NCBI RefSeq assembly: GCF_007747655.1 | Contig: NZ_CP036274.1 | Location: forward strand, 6,572,001-6,636,000 | Origin: Anatilimnocola aggregata | GTDB lineage: Bacteria > Planctomycetota > Planctomycetia > Pirellulales > Pirellulaceae | DNA length: 64,000 nucleotides | Direction: 5' to 3' | Shown here: piece after piece, positions 45,280-57,293 of the stretch | How the letters are laid out: every line of letters starts with the position of its first letter | Position numbering within the stretch: the first letter of the stretch is position 1 | The notes under the pieces: model-generated | The model's input: only the letters and a program-made list of their open reading frames with translations | Told to the model about the DNA's origin: nothing | The model's database searches: none | Position numbers and translations under genes: made by a program

Positions 45280-45380
45280 TAGCCCGACGCGTAAGCGAGG
45301 GGAGGTCTTAGTTGATGTTCACTTTGGATTGAGGGGGGAACACCCCGATTCGCCAATTCCCTCGCTGTCGCGTCGGGCTA
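45280..45380. repeat. Palindromic dispersed repeat between leuC and leuD
   Basis: The left 22-nt arm (45280-45301, starting TAGCCCGACGCG) and right arm (45359-45380, ending CGCGTCGGGCTA) are inverted copies with two mismatches. The arms enclose about 57 bp. A second member with the same arms is at 62348-62424. It fills nearly all of the leuC-leuD gap. Confidence 0.85.
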
Positions 45381-45389
45381 CTTGACTTA

Positions 45390-46808
<1,419 letters not shown>

Positions 46809-47083
46809 GGCATTGGCGGCGAGCCGAACGCTCGCCCTCTCTGGTGCGTGGAGAACGGACCTTTATTCAGCGGCCCACATGGCTTCCGCCGAATCTCTAA
46901 GTGTACCAAAACGGCTGCCCCACGGCGAGACTTCATCCGTCGCGGTTGTGGGCGAAATTGGGACCGCAGCAAGAGCTGACGAGAGGATTGGCTCGGCTCG
47001 ACCGTGGTCAACAACGAATGGCGAGGGGGCAGACTTACGTCTTTCGTGCAGCGGAGAGAACCGCTGCTGAAACGAACCTAAAC

Positions 47084-47175
47084 GTTCAACAATCGTTCAA
47101 ATTGTTGAACACGCCTGCAGCGGAAACCCGAGAGTTGCGCTAGTTCGTGTTCAACAATGCCACCGATTGTTGAAC
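47084..47175 (+). repeat. Two-hairpin dispersed element, copy C
   Basis: Both hairpins are perfect: GTTCAACAAT-7 nt-ATTGTTGAAC at 47084-47110 and again at 47149-47175. The 38-nt spacer between them contains CGGAAACCCGAGAGTTGCGC. The two loop sequences differ. It lies in the 451-bp gap between leuC and the H1-like gene, in the same orientation as copy B. Confidence 0.88.
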
Positions 47176-47183
47176 ACCCTTCT

Positions 47184-47248
47184 TGGAGTACCGGCTTCAG
47201 CCGGAGGTTGCCTGTTGAGCATCAAGCCGGCTAAAGCCGGAACTCCAA
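47184..47248. repeat. Palindromic repeat with CCGGCTTTAGCCGG arms
   Basis: Two 22-nt arms, 47184-47205 and 47227-47248, are inverted copies with two mismatches; each contains a CCGGCTT-AGCCGG self-palindrome. The element begins nine bases after copy C and ends 12 bp from the stop codon of the H1-like gene, so it could also act as a transcription stop. Confidence 0.75.
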
Positions 47249-47259
47249 CAGGACGTCGA

Positions 47260-47682
47260 TTACTTCTTTTTCTTGGCCGTCTGCTTGGTGGGCACTGCTG
47301 CCTTCTTCACGACCTTCTTGGGTGCTGCTTTGGCAGCCGCCTTCGGTGCGGCCTTCTTGGGAGGAGCCGTTTTCGGTGCTGCCTTTTTCGGCGCTGCCTT
47401 CTTGGTGACCTTCTTCACAGTCTTTTTGGTCATGGCTTTGGTGCTGGCAACGAGCTTGCCGGCGGTTTTCTTCGTACCTGCCGCCAATGACTGAACTTGG
47501 GGATTCGCGGCAATTGCCTTGGCATTGGCACCGGCAATGCCACCAACCACCGCGCCGATCGCGGCTCCCACTGGTCCCACCAGCGCGCCAGCTGCTGCAC
47601 CTGCGGCCGCGCCGCCAGCCATGCCGAGCGTCGATGAAGAACTAGAAGCTTCTACAGGTTTCGCAGGTTTCGCCTTAGCCAT
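47260..47682 (-). CDS. Histone H1-like Lys/Ala-rich protein with glycine-zipper segment
   Basis: 140 residues from the ATG at 47682 (AAGGAAAC upstream). The N-terminal half contains a Gly/Ala-rich hydrophobic segment, LGMAGGAAAGAAAGALVGPV then GAAIGAVVGGIAGANA, of the glycine-zipper type. The C-terminal half is made of KKAAPK, KTAPPK and KAAPKK-like repeats, as in bacterial H1-like DNA-binding tails. The tail probably binds nucleic acid; the Gly/Ala segment could insert into membrane or self-assemble, an odd combination. No neighbours explain its role. Confidence 0.75.
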   Translation of the reverse strand: MAKAKPAKPVEASSSSSTLGMAGGAAAGAAAGALVGPVGAAIGAVVGGIAGANAKAIAANPQVQSLAAGTKKTAGKLVASTKAMTKKTVKKVTKKAAPKKAAPKTAPPKKAAPKAAAKAAPKKVVKKAAVPTKQTAKKKK

Positions 47683-47860
47683 ACACGTTTCCTTGTTTTC
47701 AACTTGCTCATGGTGCCGGACCGACAATGGAACAGCAATCACATTGCGGCTGATTTATACCACGGCAATTTGCGGACAAAAGTCCAATCGCGAATAACTT
47801 GGCGAAGAAGTCATTTTCGTCGCCCGCATCCAGAGCGAAGCGAGCGCGTCCGCAGTATTT

Positions 47861-48271
47861 CTACGGCCTCACACTCCACTTCACGCCGTTCCTCAACACA
47901 TAAATCTGCGTATGAGAACGAAAGTCGCGAGTCCGTCCTGGGGTAAGCGTAAAGAAAATCTGCTCGGGAAACGACTCGGCGACGGCGTAGCTCAGCTTGT
48001 CTTGGCCAGACCCCTTCCAGGCAAAAACGAGCACGAACTCCTTTTCAAAATCAACTTGCTTGTTCAATGCAGTCGACGCATCCTCGGCAAAGTGGCCGGC
48101 AGCCTCGTCCTTTGCCTTGAGCACGAGGGGCTTATCCCGCTGTGTGACGGCAAACACCTCTGGCTTGGGTTGCACGCCTTCCAAGAGTTTGATTGGCTGT
48201 TCCACAGCACACGCCCGTAAAGTGATAGCGAACAAGAAGGCAAATGCGAGCAAACAGGCGGATCGATTCAT
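47861..48271 (-). CDS. Secreted PrcB-like small protein
   Basis: 136 residues. The start LLAFAFLFAITLRACAVEQP is a signal peptide, possibly with a Cys near the cleavage site. The mature domain, KQVDFEKEFVLVFAWKGSGQ, LSYAVAESFPEQIFFTLTPG and THTQIYVLRNG-like end, resembles the PrcB C-terminal beta domain of protease-complex proteins. Assignment is by general resemblance only. It sits 127 bp downstream of the S1C-type protease gene on the same strand, a suggestive pairing. Confidence 0.55.
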   Translation of the reverse strand: MNRSACLLAFAFLFAITLRACAVEQPIKLLEGVQPKPEVFAVTQRDKPLVLKAKDEAAGHFAEDASTALNKQVDFEKEFVLVFAWKGSGQDKLSYAVAESFPEQIFFTLTPGRTRDFRSHTQIYVLRNGVKWSVRP

Positions 48272-48398
48272 CGGTAGCTCTCCAGAATCGAAATGAGGTT
48301 CCAGACTAGACGACGCGCTGGGACGTCACGCTCTGCAAACGTTTGTGCGTCTTACCGCAGGTTCGCACGCAGTGAGATATGACCTAGAGATCGGGCCG

Positions 48399-50009
48399 TT
48401 ATGGCTCAGCTTTTTCTCGTAAACTGGCGAGGAACTCTTGGTCTGCCTTGCCGAGCGCGGCGCTCGGGACGGTCAACTCTTTGCCGTTATCTTTCCGCTT
48501 GAGCTGCACGTTGGCACCGTCGACTTTGATCAATTGTGCTTCGACGGTGAAATTACCATCCGCCGAACTCCAGCGACGGAATTCCGCCGAACGCTCAGCC
48601 GCTTTGGCTTCCAATTCTCGTTGCTTCGCTGCTTTGGCTTTGGCAACTTTCACAATCGCGGTGGGAGCGGTTGGATCGTCTTCGAGCGGATAACGCTCGA
48701 CGTGAAACTGAGTGTCCCCCGCTGTGGTCGAGCCGGTAGGCAAGTTCGCTGCCAGTTCACGAAAGCACTCCAGCTCTTCATTGCCAAGAGTGAATTCGAG
48801 GGTACCAAGTCGAACCTTAACGACCTTGGCTTTGACCAGTTCAGCGAAAGCGTCAAGCCGGATTATCGAAGTCATCCGTTCTGAGCAACCCGCGCCAAGT
48901 CCCGGCAGAATGTCTCCTTTGTGCTTGGGTTCGCTCAGTTCGACCGACTTATCGTCCAAGAGCAATTGAAACCGCCGAGCATTGCCTCCCAAGAACGCGA
49001 ACGATGAACTGGTGACGCCGAGTTCCCAAATAATGGCCGGCGCAGGTCCGGTTTCGTCGTAGGGAACGCCAATCCGCAGGCCACAGGTTTTCAGCCGTGC
49101 GTCGTTGTGTCGCAGAGGAATCCACATGGTTCGAAGCCAAGTAATTTTGTCAAATTCATCTACTTCTTTACCAATCTTGTACTTGTGACCAAAGCGTCGC
49201 TCCGCAGGCAACTTAACGACAACCGTTTCAGCGGGAGTTTCGGTCGGGCTTCCCGGCATCGGCCCGCGCGTCGGCCTGGAACTTGGCTGCGGTTCAATCT
49301 TCGTGAGCGATTCAACCTTGTTCTTGGCAGCCTGATCAAGGACTAGGCCAATGTCTGCGGCCGAGATGGCAAAGTTCACGTTCTGAGCGGTTGCCAGGCT
49401 GGCGGTATTCGCGCCCACGACCTCGCCGCTCAAGTTAAGCAAAGGACCACCGCTGCTGCCGGCAGAGATCGGCACACTAATCTGCAGCCAAGTACCGTCG
49501 GCATCGTTGCCAAACTCCCGCAACTCGGCACCGGTTCGAACAGCGCCGATAATTCCTTCGGAAGCCGTGAACGACAAACCTCGCGGCGCGCCAATCGCGA
49601 CTGCCGATTCGCCTTTGCGCGGTCGCAGGGCCGAAAGATTGAGGGGCTCGCGCAGTTTGGCGAGTTTCACTTTGAGTACGGCGACATCACGACGTTTGTC
49701 GAGGGCGAGATAGCCCTCGATTTCTCCCTTTGTCCCATCGGCAAAGCTGACTTCACCTTTGGTCGAGCCAGCAACCACGTGGTAGTTCGTGACGACCCAA
49801 TCCCCTTGTCGAACCACGAAACCGCTGCCAATCGCTCGCCCATCGCGCTGCGTCACGTCGACGCGCACACAGGAAGGCTCGACTTTTTCGATCAAATCGG
49901 CCAGCGATAACGGCGCGGCTTTGGCGGCGACATCCTGCGCTAACAGAACTTGCGGGACCAATCCCGAGATGACGCTAATCGCGAGCAAGAATCCAAAAAT
50001 TCGACGCAT
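48399..50009 (-). CDS. Exported trypsin-like (S1C/HtrA-type) serine protease with SHD1-like C-terminus
   Basis: 536 residues from the ATG at 50009; extension to 50168 overlaps the divergent gene region. Signal peptide: IFGFLLAISVISGLVPQVLL. The protease domain covers ~30-215 with the triad His in VVTNYHVVAG, Asp in DKRRDVAVLKVKLA and Ser186 in SAGSSGGPLLNLSGEVVG. There is no obvious PDZ domain. The middle (WLRTMWIPLRHNDARLKTCG, ELGVTSSSFAFLGGNARRFQ) is unassigned. The last ~60 residues, EFRRWSSADGNFTVEAQLIK onwards, look like an SHD1-type beta domain found in many planctomycete exported proteins. Likely envelope protein quality control. Confidence 0.85.
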   Translation of the reverse strand: MRRIFGFLLAISVISGLVPQVLLAQDVAAKAAPLSLADLIEKVEPSCVRVDVTQRDGRAIGSGFVVRQGDWVVTNYHVVAGSTKGEVSFADGTKGEIEGYLALDKRRDVAVLKVKLAKLREPLNLSALRPRKGESAVAIGAPRGLSFTASEGIIGAVRTGAELREFGNDADGTWLQISVPISAGSSGGPLLNLSGEVVGANTASLATAQNVNFAISAADIGLVLDQAAKNKVESLTKIEPQPSSRPTRGPMPGSPTETPAETVVVKLPAERRFGHKYKIGKEVDEFDKITWLRTMWIPLRHNDARLKTCGLRIGVPYDETGPAPAIIWELGVTSSSFAFLGGNARRFQLLLDDKSVELSEPKHKGDILPGLGAGCSERMTSIIRLDAFAELVKAKVVKVRLGTLEFTLGNEELECFRELAANLPTGSTTAGDTQFHVERYPLEDDPTAPTAIVKVAKAKAAKQRELEAKAAERSAEFRRWSSADGNFTVEAQLIKVDGANVQLKRKDNGKELTVPSAALGKADQEFLASLREKAEP

Positions 50010-50207
50010 GGGCTCCAGCCCTTGTGTTGGCAACTGCGAATAGAACCACATCAAACCAACAGTACGAGGTGAAATCAAAATATCGAAGTGCGGAGAGCTT
50101 TGCGAGTATTTTTCAGCAATCGAGTCCTCACCCCTTTGCTGGAACCGACCGCGCGGGCCGGGTATCATCGGCTTCAGCCCACCTTCCTCACTGCTGGAGC
50201 CCGCCTT

Positions 50208-53200
50208 ATGCCGTTCGTCGCGATTCGTGTTTGCCTGACCGGGCTGTTGGCGATGGTTTCCTCCGCTGTGGCAATGGCCGCCGATGTGGACTGGAAAACG
50301 GTCGCAGTGCCGCAGGCGTGGAAGGCTTCGCCCGGCGGGACCGATACGCGACTGTGGTACCGGGCCGCGGTGCGAATTCCCCAGGATTGGCAGGGACGCG
50401 AGGTTTCACTGGCGATTGAATCGGTCGACGATGCTCGCGAGATCTATTTCGCCGGGCAAAAGATTGGCACCTTGGGTCAGTTTCCGCCGAACTTCCTCAG
50501 CGGTATCGGTGAAACCAAGCGGCTGAAGATTCCCGCCGAGAAACTCCGTCCCGGCGAAGTGCATCAATTGGCCATTCGCGTTTGCGTGGTCGACGGACGT
50601 TCGGGGTTCAACGTGGCCGCCCCGGTCCTGTTCGCTGGCGATCAAGCGGTGCGCATGCTCGGCAACTGGCAAACTCGCTCTGGCGATGACCTGGCTTGGG
50701 CTTCCGCCACTGCTGCCGAACTCGCCAGTATTCCCACCTTTGAAAAAGTCGAACCAGCCGACGTCGTCGAACGGGAACTGAAGAAACTGCAGGACGAAGT
50801 CGGTCCCCTTTCGCCCGAGCAAACCTTGGCTCACTTGAAAGTCCCCGACGACTTGAAGATCGAACTGGCCATTAGCGAGCCCGCGGTTCGTCAGCCCTTG
50901 TCGATCAAATGGGATGCCCGCGGCCGCTTGTGGTGCGTGCAGTACTTGCAGTATCCCCATCCCGCTGGGCTGACGGCCATCAGTCGCGATAAGTTCCTGC
51001 GCACCGTTTACGACAAAGTTCCACCAGCACCACCCCATCATTTTCTGGGCGAAGACAAGATCACGATTCACGAAGACACCAACGGCGATGGCAAATACGA
51101 CCAGCACAAGACATTCGTCGATGGCCTCAGCGTCTGCTCGTCGTTCGCCTTCGGCAACGGCGGGGTTTGGGTGCTGAATCCCCCTTACCTCCTCTTCTAT
51201 CCCGACAAGAACGGCGACGATATTCCCGACGGCGATCCGGAAGTCCACCTCGAAGGTTTTGGCATCGAAGACTCGCACTCGGTGGCCAACAACTTGCGCT
51301 GGGGCCCCGATGGTTGGCTGTATGGCGCCCAAGGGAGCACCGTGACCGGCGACATTCGTCGCCCCGGCGAGAAGAAGGCGGTTCATTCCCTGGGTCAGTT
51401 GATTTGGCGATATCATCCGCCGACGAAGAAGTATGAGATTTTCGCCGAAGGGGGCGGCAATGCGTTCGGTGTCGAGTTCGATGACGAAGGCCGCGTCTTC
51501 TCCGGGCACAATGGCGGCAACACGCGCGGCTTTCATTACGTGCAAGGTGGTTACTTTCAAAAAGGGTTCGGCAAGCACGGCGAACTGTCGAATCCCTTCA
51601 CGTTCGGCTATTTCGAAGCGATGGCGCACGCCAAAGTACCGCGATTCACCCATGCGTTTGTGATTTACGGCTCGCACGCCTTGCCGGCGAAGTATCGCGG
51701 CCAATTGATGGGCGTTGCTCCGCTGCAGAGTCACGTCACGCTGAGTGACCTGAAGGCTGACAAGTCGAGCTTCAAGACCGAAGACGTCGGCCACCTCTTC
51801 ACCAGTAGCGATCCGTGGGTGCGGCCCATCGACATTCAGGTCGGTCCCGATGGAGCCGTGTATGTGGTCGATATGTACGAACAGCGAATCGATCACGCCA
51901 GCCACTATCAGGGGCGAGTACACAAAGAGAGTGGTCGCATTTGGCGCATCGTAGATAAAGAAGCGGGTGCTACAAAACTGAGCGACCTGAGCCAGAATTC
52001 TGCCGATGATCTGATCGCCACGATCTCCAGCAATCTGGACGACCGTTGGCAGCGTCAAACGGCCCTGCAACTGCTCGCCCAAGTGTCGATTCCGCCCAAG
52101 CACCGCGAACTGCTGGTGACGAAGCTTGAACAGCAACTGGCGGATGCCAAGGGCCAGCAGGCGCTGGAGCTGCTGTGGGCGGTCAATGCACTTGCTGGAT
52201 TCAATAATCGCCAGACTGCCGATTGCCTTAAGCACTCAACTCCTGCCGTGCGCGAGTGGGCTGTGCGGTTAGCCTGTGACGATGATGAAGTCTCGTCCTC
52301 GTTGGCACGCGACCTTGCCACCTTGGCCAGCCAGGAAACAGATGCCCGCGTCCGCAGTCAACTCGCCTCGTCGGCTCGCAGATTGCCCGCTGAACCCGCG
52401 CTGGCGATTGTGAAAGCGCTCGCGACAACAAACGATGACGCAGCCGATATTCACCTGCCGTTGCTGATGTGGTGGGCCATTGAAGCCAAGGCTGCGACCG
52501 ATCGTGATGCCGTCGTCGAACTGTTTGCCGATCGGCAGTTCTGCGCCACTCCCTTGGCAAAGTCGCACCTGCTTGAGCGCGTGGCTCGCCGCTATGCCGC
52601 CACCGGCCAGCGCAAAGATTTGCTCACCGTGGCCCAGTTGCTCAAGGCCGCACCTTCCAAAGAAGATGCGGGCAAAATGATGGTGGGAATCGAAGCGGCC
52701 TTTCAAGGCCGCGCGATGAATCAACTCCCCGCCGAGTTGGTTACTGCGATGGCTGCTGCCGGCAATGCCTCGCCGACGCTGCGTTTGCGGCAAGGGGAGT
52801 CTGCGGCCGTGGCAGCGGCGATCAAAGAGATTGGAGATGACTCCGTCGACGCTTCCAAGCGGCAACAGTTGGTGGCGATCTTCGGCACGATCAATCAACC
52901 ATCATGCGTGCCCGCGCTACTCAAACTGGTGAAGGATTCGCGCAACGACGGCCTCCGCAGCGTGGCACTGGGCTCGCTGCAGTCGTATGCCGACCCCACC
53001 ATCGGCGAGCAAGTTGTCGCCGCCTATCGAGACCTGCCCGAAGAGGTCCGCGCAGTGGCCCAATCGCTCTTGGCTAGTCGTAGTGCTTGGGCGAAGTCAC
53101 TGATCGACGCCATCGACGCAGGCCAAATTGAACCCGCCTCAATTCACGAATCGACCGTGCGCCGGCTATTACTAAGCGACTCTCAGGCCATTCGTGCTTC

Positions 53201-53708
53201 GTGCAAAAAGCACTGGGGGGAACTGGCGGGCACATCGAGCGAAGCACTTCGCGCGCAGGTAGAGCAACTGCTGGGCGTAGCTGCGGGCGGGAGTGGCAAC
53301 CCCTATCAAGGTAAGAAGATCTACATGCAGTCGTGCGGCAAGTGTCACAAGTTGTTCACCGACGGCGGCCAGATTGGCCCCGACCTGACGACTTACAAAC
53401 GTGACGATCTGCGTGGCATTCTGCTGAACGTGGTGAACCCCAGCGCCGAAATTCGCGAGGGTTTCGAAAACTACCTGGTGCAAACCGCCGATGGCCGCAC
53501 GCTCAGCGGGTTTATTGCCGAACAGGATGCCCAGGTTCTCGTCCTCCGCGGCGTCGATGGTCAAAGCCTCTCGCTGCCGCGCGATGAAATCGAAGACCTG
53601 CGAGCCGTGCCGATCTCGCTGATGCCCGAAGGGCTGCTGAAGAAGCTCAGCGAGCAGCAGATTCGCGATTTGCTGGCCTATATTCGCAGCACGCAGCCGC
53701 TGCCGTAA
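50208..53708 (+). CDS. PVC-type haem-binding dehydrogenase (propeller, HEAT repeats, cytochrome c)
   Basis: 1166 residues from the ATG at 50208, with signal peptide VCLTGLLAMVSSAVAMAA. Residues ~25-150 resemble a sugar-binding/jelly-roll domain (DIDD-like: LWYRAAVRIPQDWQGREVSL). The PVC propeller follows with LKIELAISEPAVRQPLSIKW, RGRLWCVQYLQYPHP, GDGKYDQHKTFVDGL, NLRWGPDGWLYGAQGSTV, and VGPDGAVYVVDMYEQ. HEAT-like repeats fill ~620-1020. The C-terminal cytochrome has MQSCGKCHKLFTDGGQIGPD with haem ligands Cys1043, Cys1046, His1047, and ends with QQIRDLLAYIRS. Substrate unknown; the family is thought to oxidise sugars or alcohols in the periplasm. Confidence 0.93.
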   Translation: MPFVAIRVCLTGLLAMVSSAVAMAADVDWKTVAVPQAWKASPGGTDTRLWYRAAVRIPQDWQGREVSLAIESVDDAREIYFAGQKIGTLGQFPPNFLSGIGETKRLKIPAEKLRPGEVHQLAIRVCVVDGRSGFNVAAPVLFAGDQAVRMLGNWQTRSGDDLAWASATAAELASIPTFEKVEPADVVERELKKLQDEVGPLSPEQTLAHLKVPDDLKIELAISEPAVRQPLSIKWDARGRLWCVQYLQYPHPAGLTAISRDKFLRTVYDKVPPAPPHHFLGEDKITIHEDTNGDGKYDQHKTFVDGLSVCSSFAFGNGGVWVLNPPYLLFYPDKNGDDIPDGDPEVHLEGFGIEDSHSVANNLRWGPDGWLYGAQGSTVTGDIRRPGEKKAVHSLGQLIWRYHPPTKKYEIFAEGGGNAFGVEFDDEGRVFSGHNGGNTRGFHYVQGGYFQKGFGKHGELSNPFTFGYFEAMAHAKVPRFTHAFVIYGSHALPAKYRGQLMGVAPLQSHVTLSDLKADKSSFKTEDVGHLFTSSDPWVRPIDIQVGPDGAVYVVDMYEQRIDHASHYQGRVHKESGRIWRIVDKEAGATKLSDLSQNSADDLIATISSNLDDRWQRQTALQLLAQVSIPPKHRELLVTKLEQQLADAKGQQALELLWAVNALAGFNNRQTADCLKHSTPAVREWAVRLACDDDEVSSSLARDLATLASQETDARVRSQLASSARRLPAEPALAIVKALATTNDDAADIHLPLLMWWAIEAKAATDRDAVVELFADRQFCATPLAKSHLLERVARRYAATGQRKDLLTVAQLLKAAPSKEDAGKMMVGIEAAFQGRAMNQLPAELVTAMAAAGNASPTLRLRQGESAAVAAAIKEIGDDSVDASKRQQLVAIFGTINQPSCVPALLKLVKDSRNDGLRSVALGSLQSYADPTIGEQVVAAYRDLPEEVRAVAQSLLASRSAWAKSLIDAIDAGQIEPASIHESTVRRLLLSDSQAIRASCKKHWGELAGTSSEALRAQVEQLLGVAAGGSGNPYQGKKIYMQSCGKCHKLFTDGGQIGPDLTTYKRDDLRGILLNVVNPSAEIREGFENYLVQTADGRTLSGFIAEQDAQVLVLRGVDGQSLSLPRDEIEDLRAVPISLMPEGLLKKLSEQQIRDLLAYIRSTQPLP

Positions 53709-53784
53709 CGTTTGCGAGGTTCGCAACGACTCAGATTTCCCTCTGCTCCTTTCCAGAAGGGAGCGCGGCGCGATATCTTCTTGA

Positions 53785-55833
<2,049 letters not shown>

Positions 55834-55875
55834 GCTCATTGAATTTTCTCGCGGTTAATCAGAATTGATGGCAAC

Positions 55876-56490
55876 ATGCACTCCCGCTCGCTTGGCCGGC
55901 TAATTGTCTTTCTCAAAGCGACCATCGTAGGCGGGCTCTTCGTCCTCGTGCCGGTTGTGCTCATTTCGATTGTGATTGGCCAGGCGGCCCAATTTGCGTA
56001 TGAAGTGGTTCATCCGCTCGTGCAATGGCTACCGGTGAAGTCGGTCAGTGGCGTTTCGCTCTCATTTCTGATCGGCCTCATCGCGCTGGCACTCTTGTGT
56101 TTTCTCGCCGGCTTGCTCGCCCGAACTGCTGTCTCGCGCTGGTTCGTCGGCACACTCGAGCAGTTGATTGTGTCGTTCGTCCCGGGCTATGCCCTCATGA
56201 AGAGCATGGGGCAAGGCTGGGTCGGCGTCGAAGAGAAAACTCCGCATCAGGCCGTTCTCGTGCGGTTCGACGATGTCGCTCAACTAGGCTTTGTCATGGA
56301 CACACTTCCCGACAGCCGCCACGTCGTCTTCGTGCCCGATGTCCCCAATCCCTGGTCTGGCACACTGCTGTTCGTCACCCCCGACCGTATCGAACCGCTG
56401 GCCATCACCACCAAGCAGGCCATCGATTGCCTCCGCCACCTCGGTGCCAACACCAGCAAGATATTGAGCACGGTCAAACCGGCTGGTTAG
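55876..56490 (+). CDS. DUF502 family membrane protein
   Basis: 204 residues. Two TM segments, TIVGGLFVLVPVVLISIVIG and FLIGLIALALLCFLAGLLAR, are followed by the DUF502 cytoplasmic part: LEQLIVSFVPGYALMKSMGQ, ALVRFDDVAQLGFVMDTL (approximately), VVFVPDVPNPWSGTLLFVTP and DRIEPLAITTKQAIDCLRHL. Members are widespread; a plant homologue (COV) affects membrane trafficking, but the bacterial role is unknown. It is probably co-transcribed with ligA. The mobile element begins nine bases after its stop. Confidence 0.9.
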   Translation: MHSRSLGRLIVFLKATIVGGLFVLVPVVLISIVIGQAAQFAYEVVHPLVQWLPVKSVSGVSLSFLIGLIALALLCFLAGLLARTAVSRWFVGTLEQLIVSFVPGYALMKSMGQGWVGVEEKTPHQAVLVRFDDVAQLGFVMDTLPDSRHVVFVPDVPNPWSGTLLFVTPDRIEPLAITTKQAIDCLRHLGANTSKILSTVKPAG

Positions 56491-56498
56491 CAGTTCTC

Positions 56499-56596
56499 GG
56501 GTGGCACGTGGTGTACTCACCCGTGTTCCTGGCAATTTTCGAACGAACCATGCGCCGCCGTTAACGTCCGAATTCAAGCCATTTTTCATTAGCGCC
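56499..56596 (+). repeat. Left inverted end of RAYT element
   Basis: The first 21 bases match the right end exactly in inverse. Further shared blocks in the same order are CGTGTT, ATTTTCG and GCCATTTTTC followed by TTAGCGCC (right: TTAACGCTGCGCC). Confidence 0.75.
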
Positions 56597-56681
56597 GCGA
56601 CGCATCCTAAGTTAGAAAGTGAATGTCGCTGGGCAACGTGCAACAATCTTGGGCGCTACAAATTCGCCCGAGGCAGTCACC

Positions 56682-57281
56682 ATGAAAGATGGCCGGCAAA
56701 AATATAAAACGATCAAGCACTATCACGAGCCAAGCGATCTCCACGAGTTGACGTTCTCGTGCTATCGTCGCATCACGCAGCTGACCAATCACGAGATTCG
56801 TGAGAAGCTCGCGCGCTCTATCGACCTTGCAGGCGAGAAATGGCGATTCTCACTCGTGGCTTTCGTCTTCATGCCCGAGCATCTGCATCTGCTGGTCTGG
56901 CCACACGACGATCAGCCTGCGATTGACGACTACCTGCGAGACGTAAAGTTGCCTGTCTCAGTTTTTCAGAAGGCACAACTGATTGCCCACCGAAGCCGTT
57001 TGCTGCAGCGTTTGACAGTTCCATCTGGGGTCGATCGGGGGCAATTTCGCAGGTAGCAAGAGGGGCCTGGCTACGATCGAAACTTGCAGACCTGTGAGTC
57101 AGCTCAGGCGTCGATCGACTAACTTCATGAGAACCCACTGCGGCGTAAACTTGTGCAAAGCACGACGGAGTGGCGCTGGTCGAGCGCGAAGTTCTACGCG
57201 ACGGACGGGCAACATCAGGATCCAGAATTGCCCAAGATTAGTCCCTTGCCTGGAGAGTTTTGGGATAGCCAGCGGAGTTGA
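56682..57281 (+). pseudogene. REP-associated tyrosine transposase, two in-frame stops
   Basis: From the ATG at 56682 the frame encodes a Y1_Tnp/HUH protein: YHEPSDLHELTFSCYRRITQ, then LVAFVFMPEHLHLLVWPHDD with the metal-binding His-x-His motif. A TAG at 57054-57056 interrupts where a Trp/Gln is expected; the same frame continues QEGPGYDRNLQTCESAQASI D, hits a TAA at 57120-57122 in place of Tyr, and resumes LHENPLRRKLVQSTTEWRWS then SAKFYATDGQHQDPELPKIS to a TGA at 57279. The LHxNPxRRxLV and WRWSSAxFY motifs are the RAYT C-terminal hallmarks. About 200 codons in all. With two nonsense changes and no frameshift, decay looks recent; the truncated N-terminal part keeps the HUH motif but lacks the catalytic helix region. 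Confidence 0.85.
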
Positions 57282-57293
57282 CGCGTGGGCTGC

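Noticed and set aside
47084-47248. CRISPR-like array
   Set aside because: Repeats are inverted pairs with defined hairpins, not regularly spaced direct repeats with unique spacers, and no cas genes are present.
50010-50207. Longer starts for the divergent protease and PVC-type dehydrogenase genes
   Set aside because: Both would overlap each other's 5' regions and would place the signal peptides internally.
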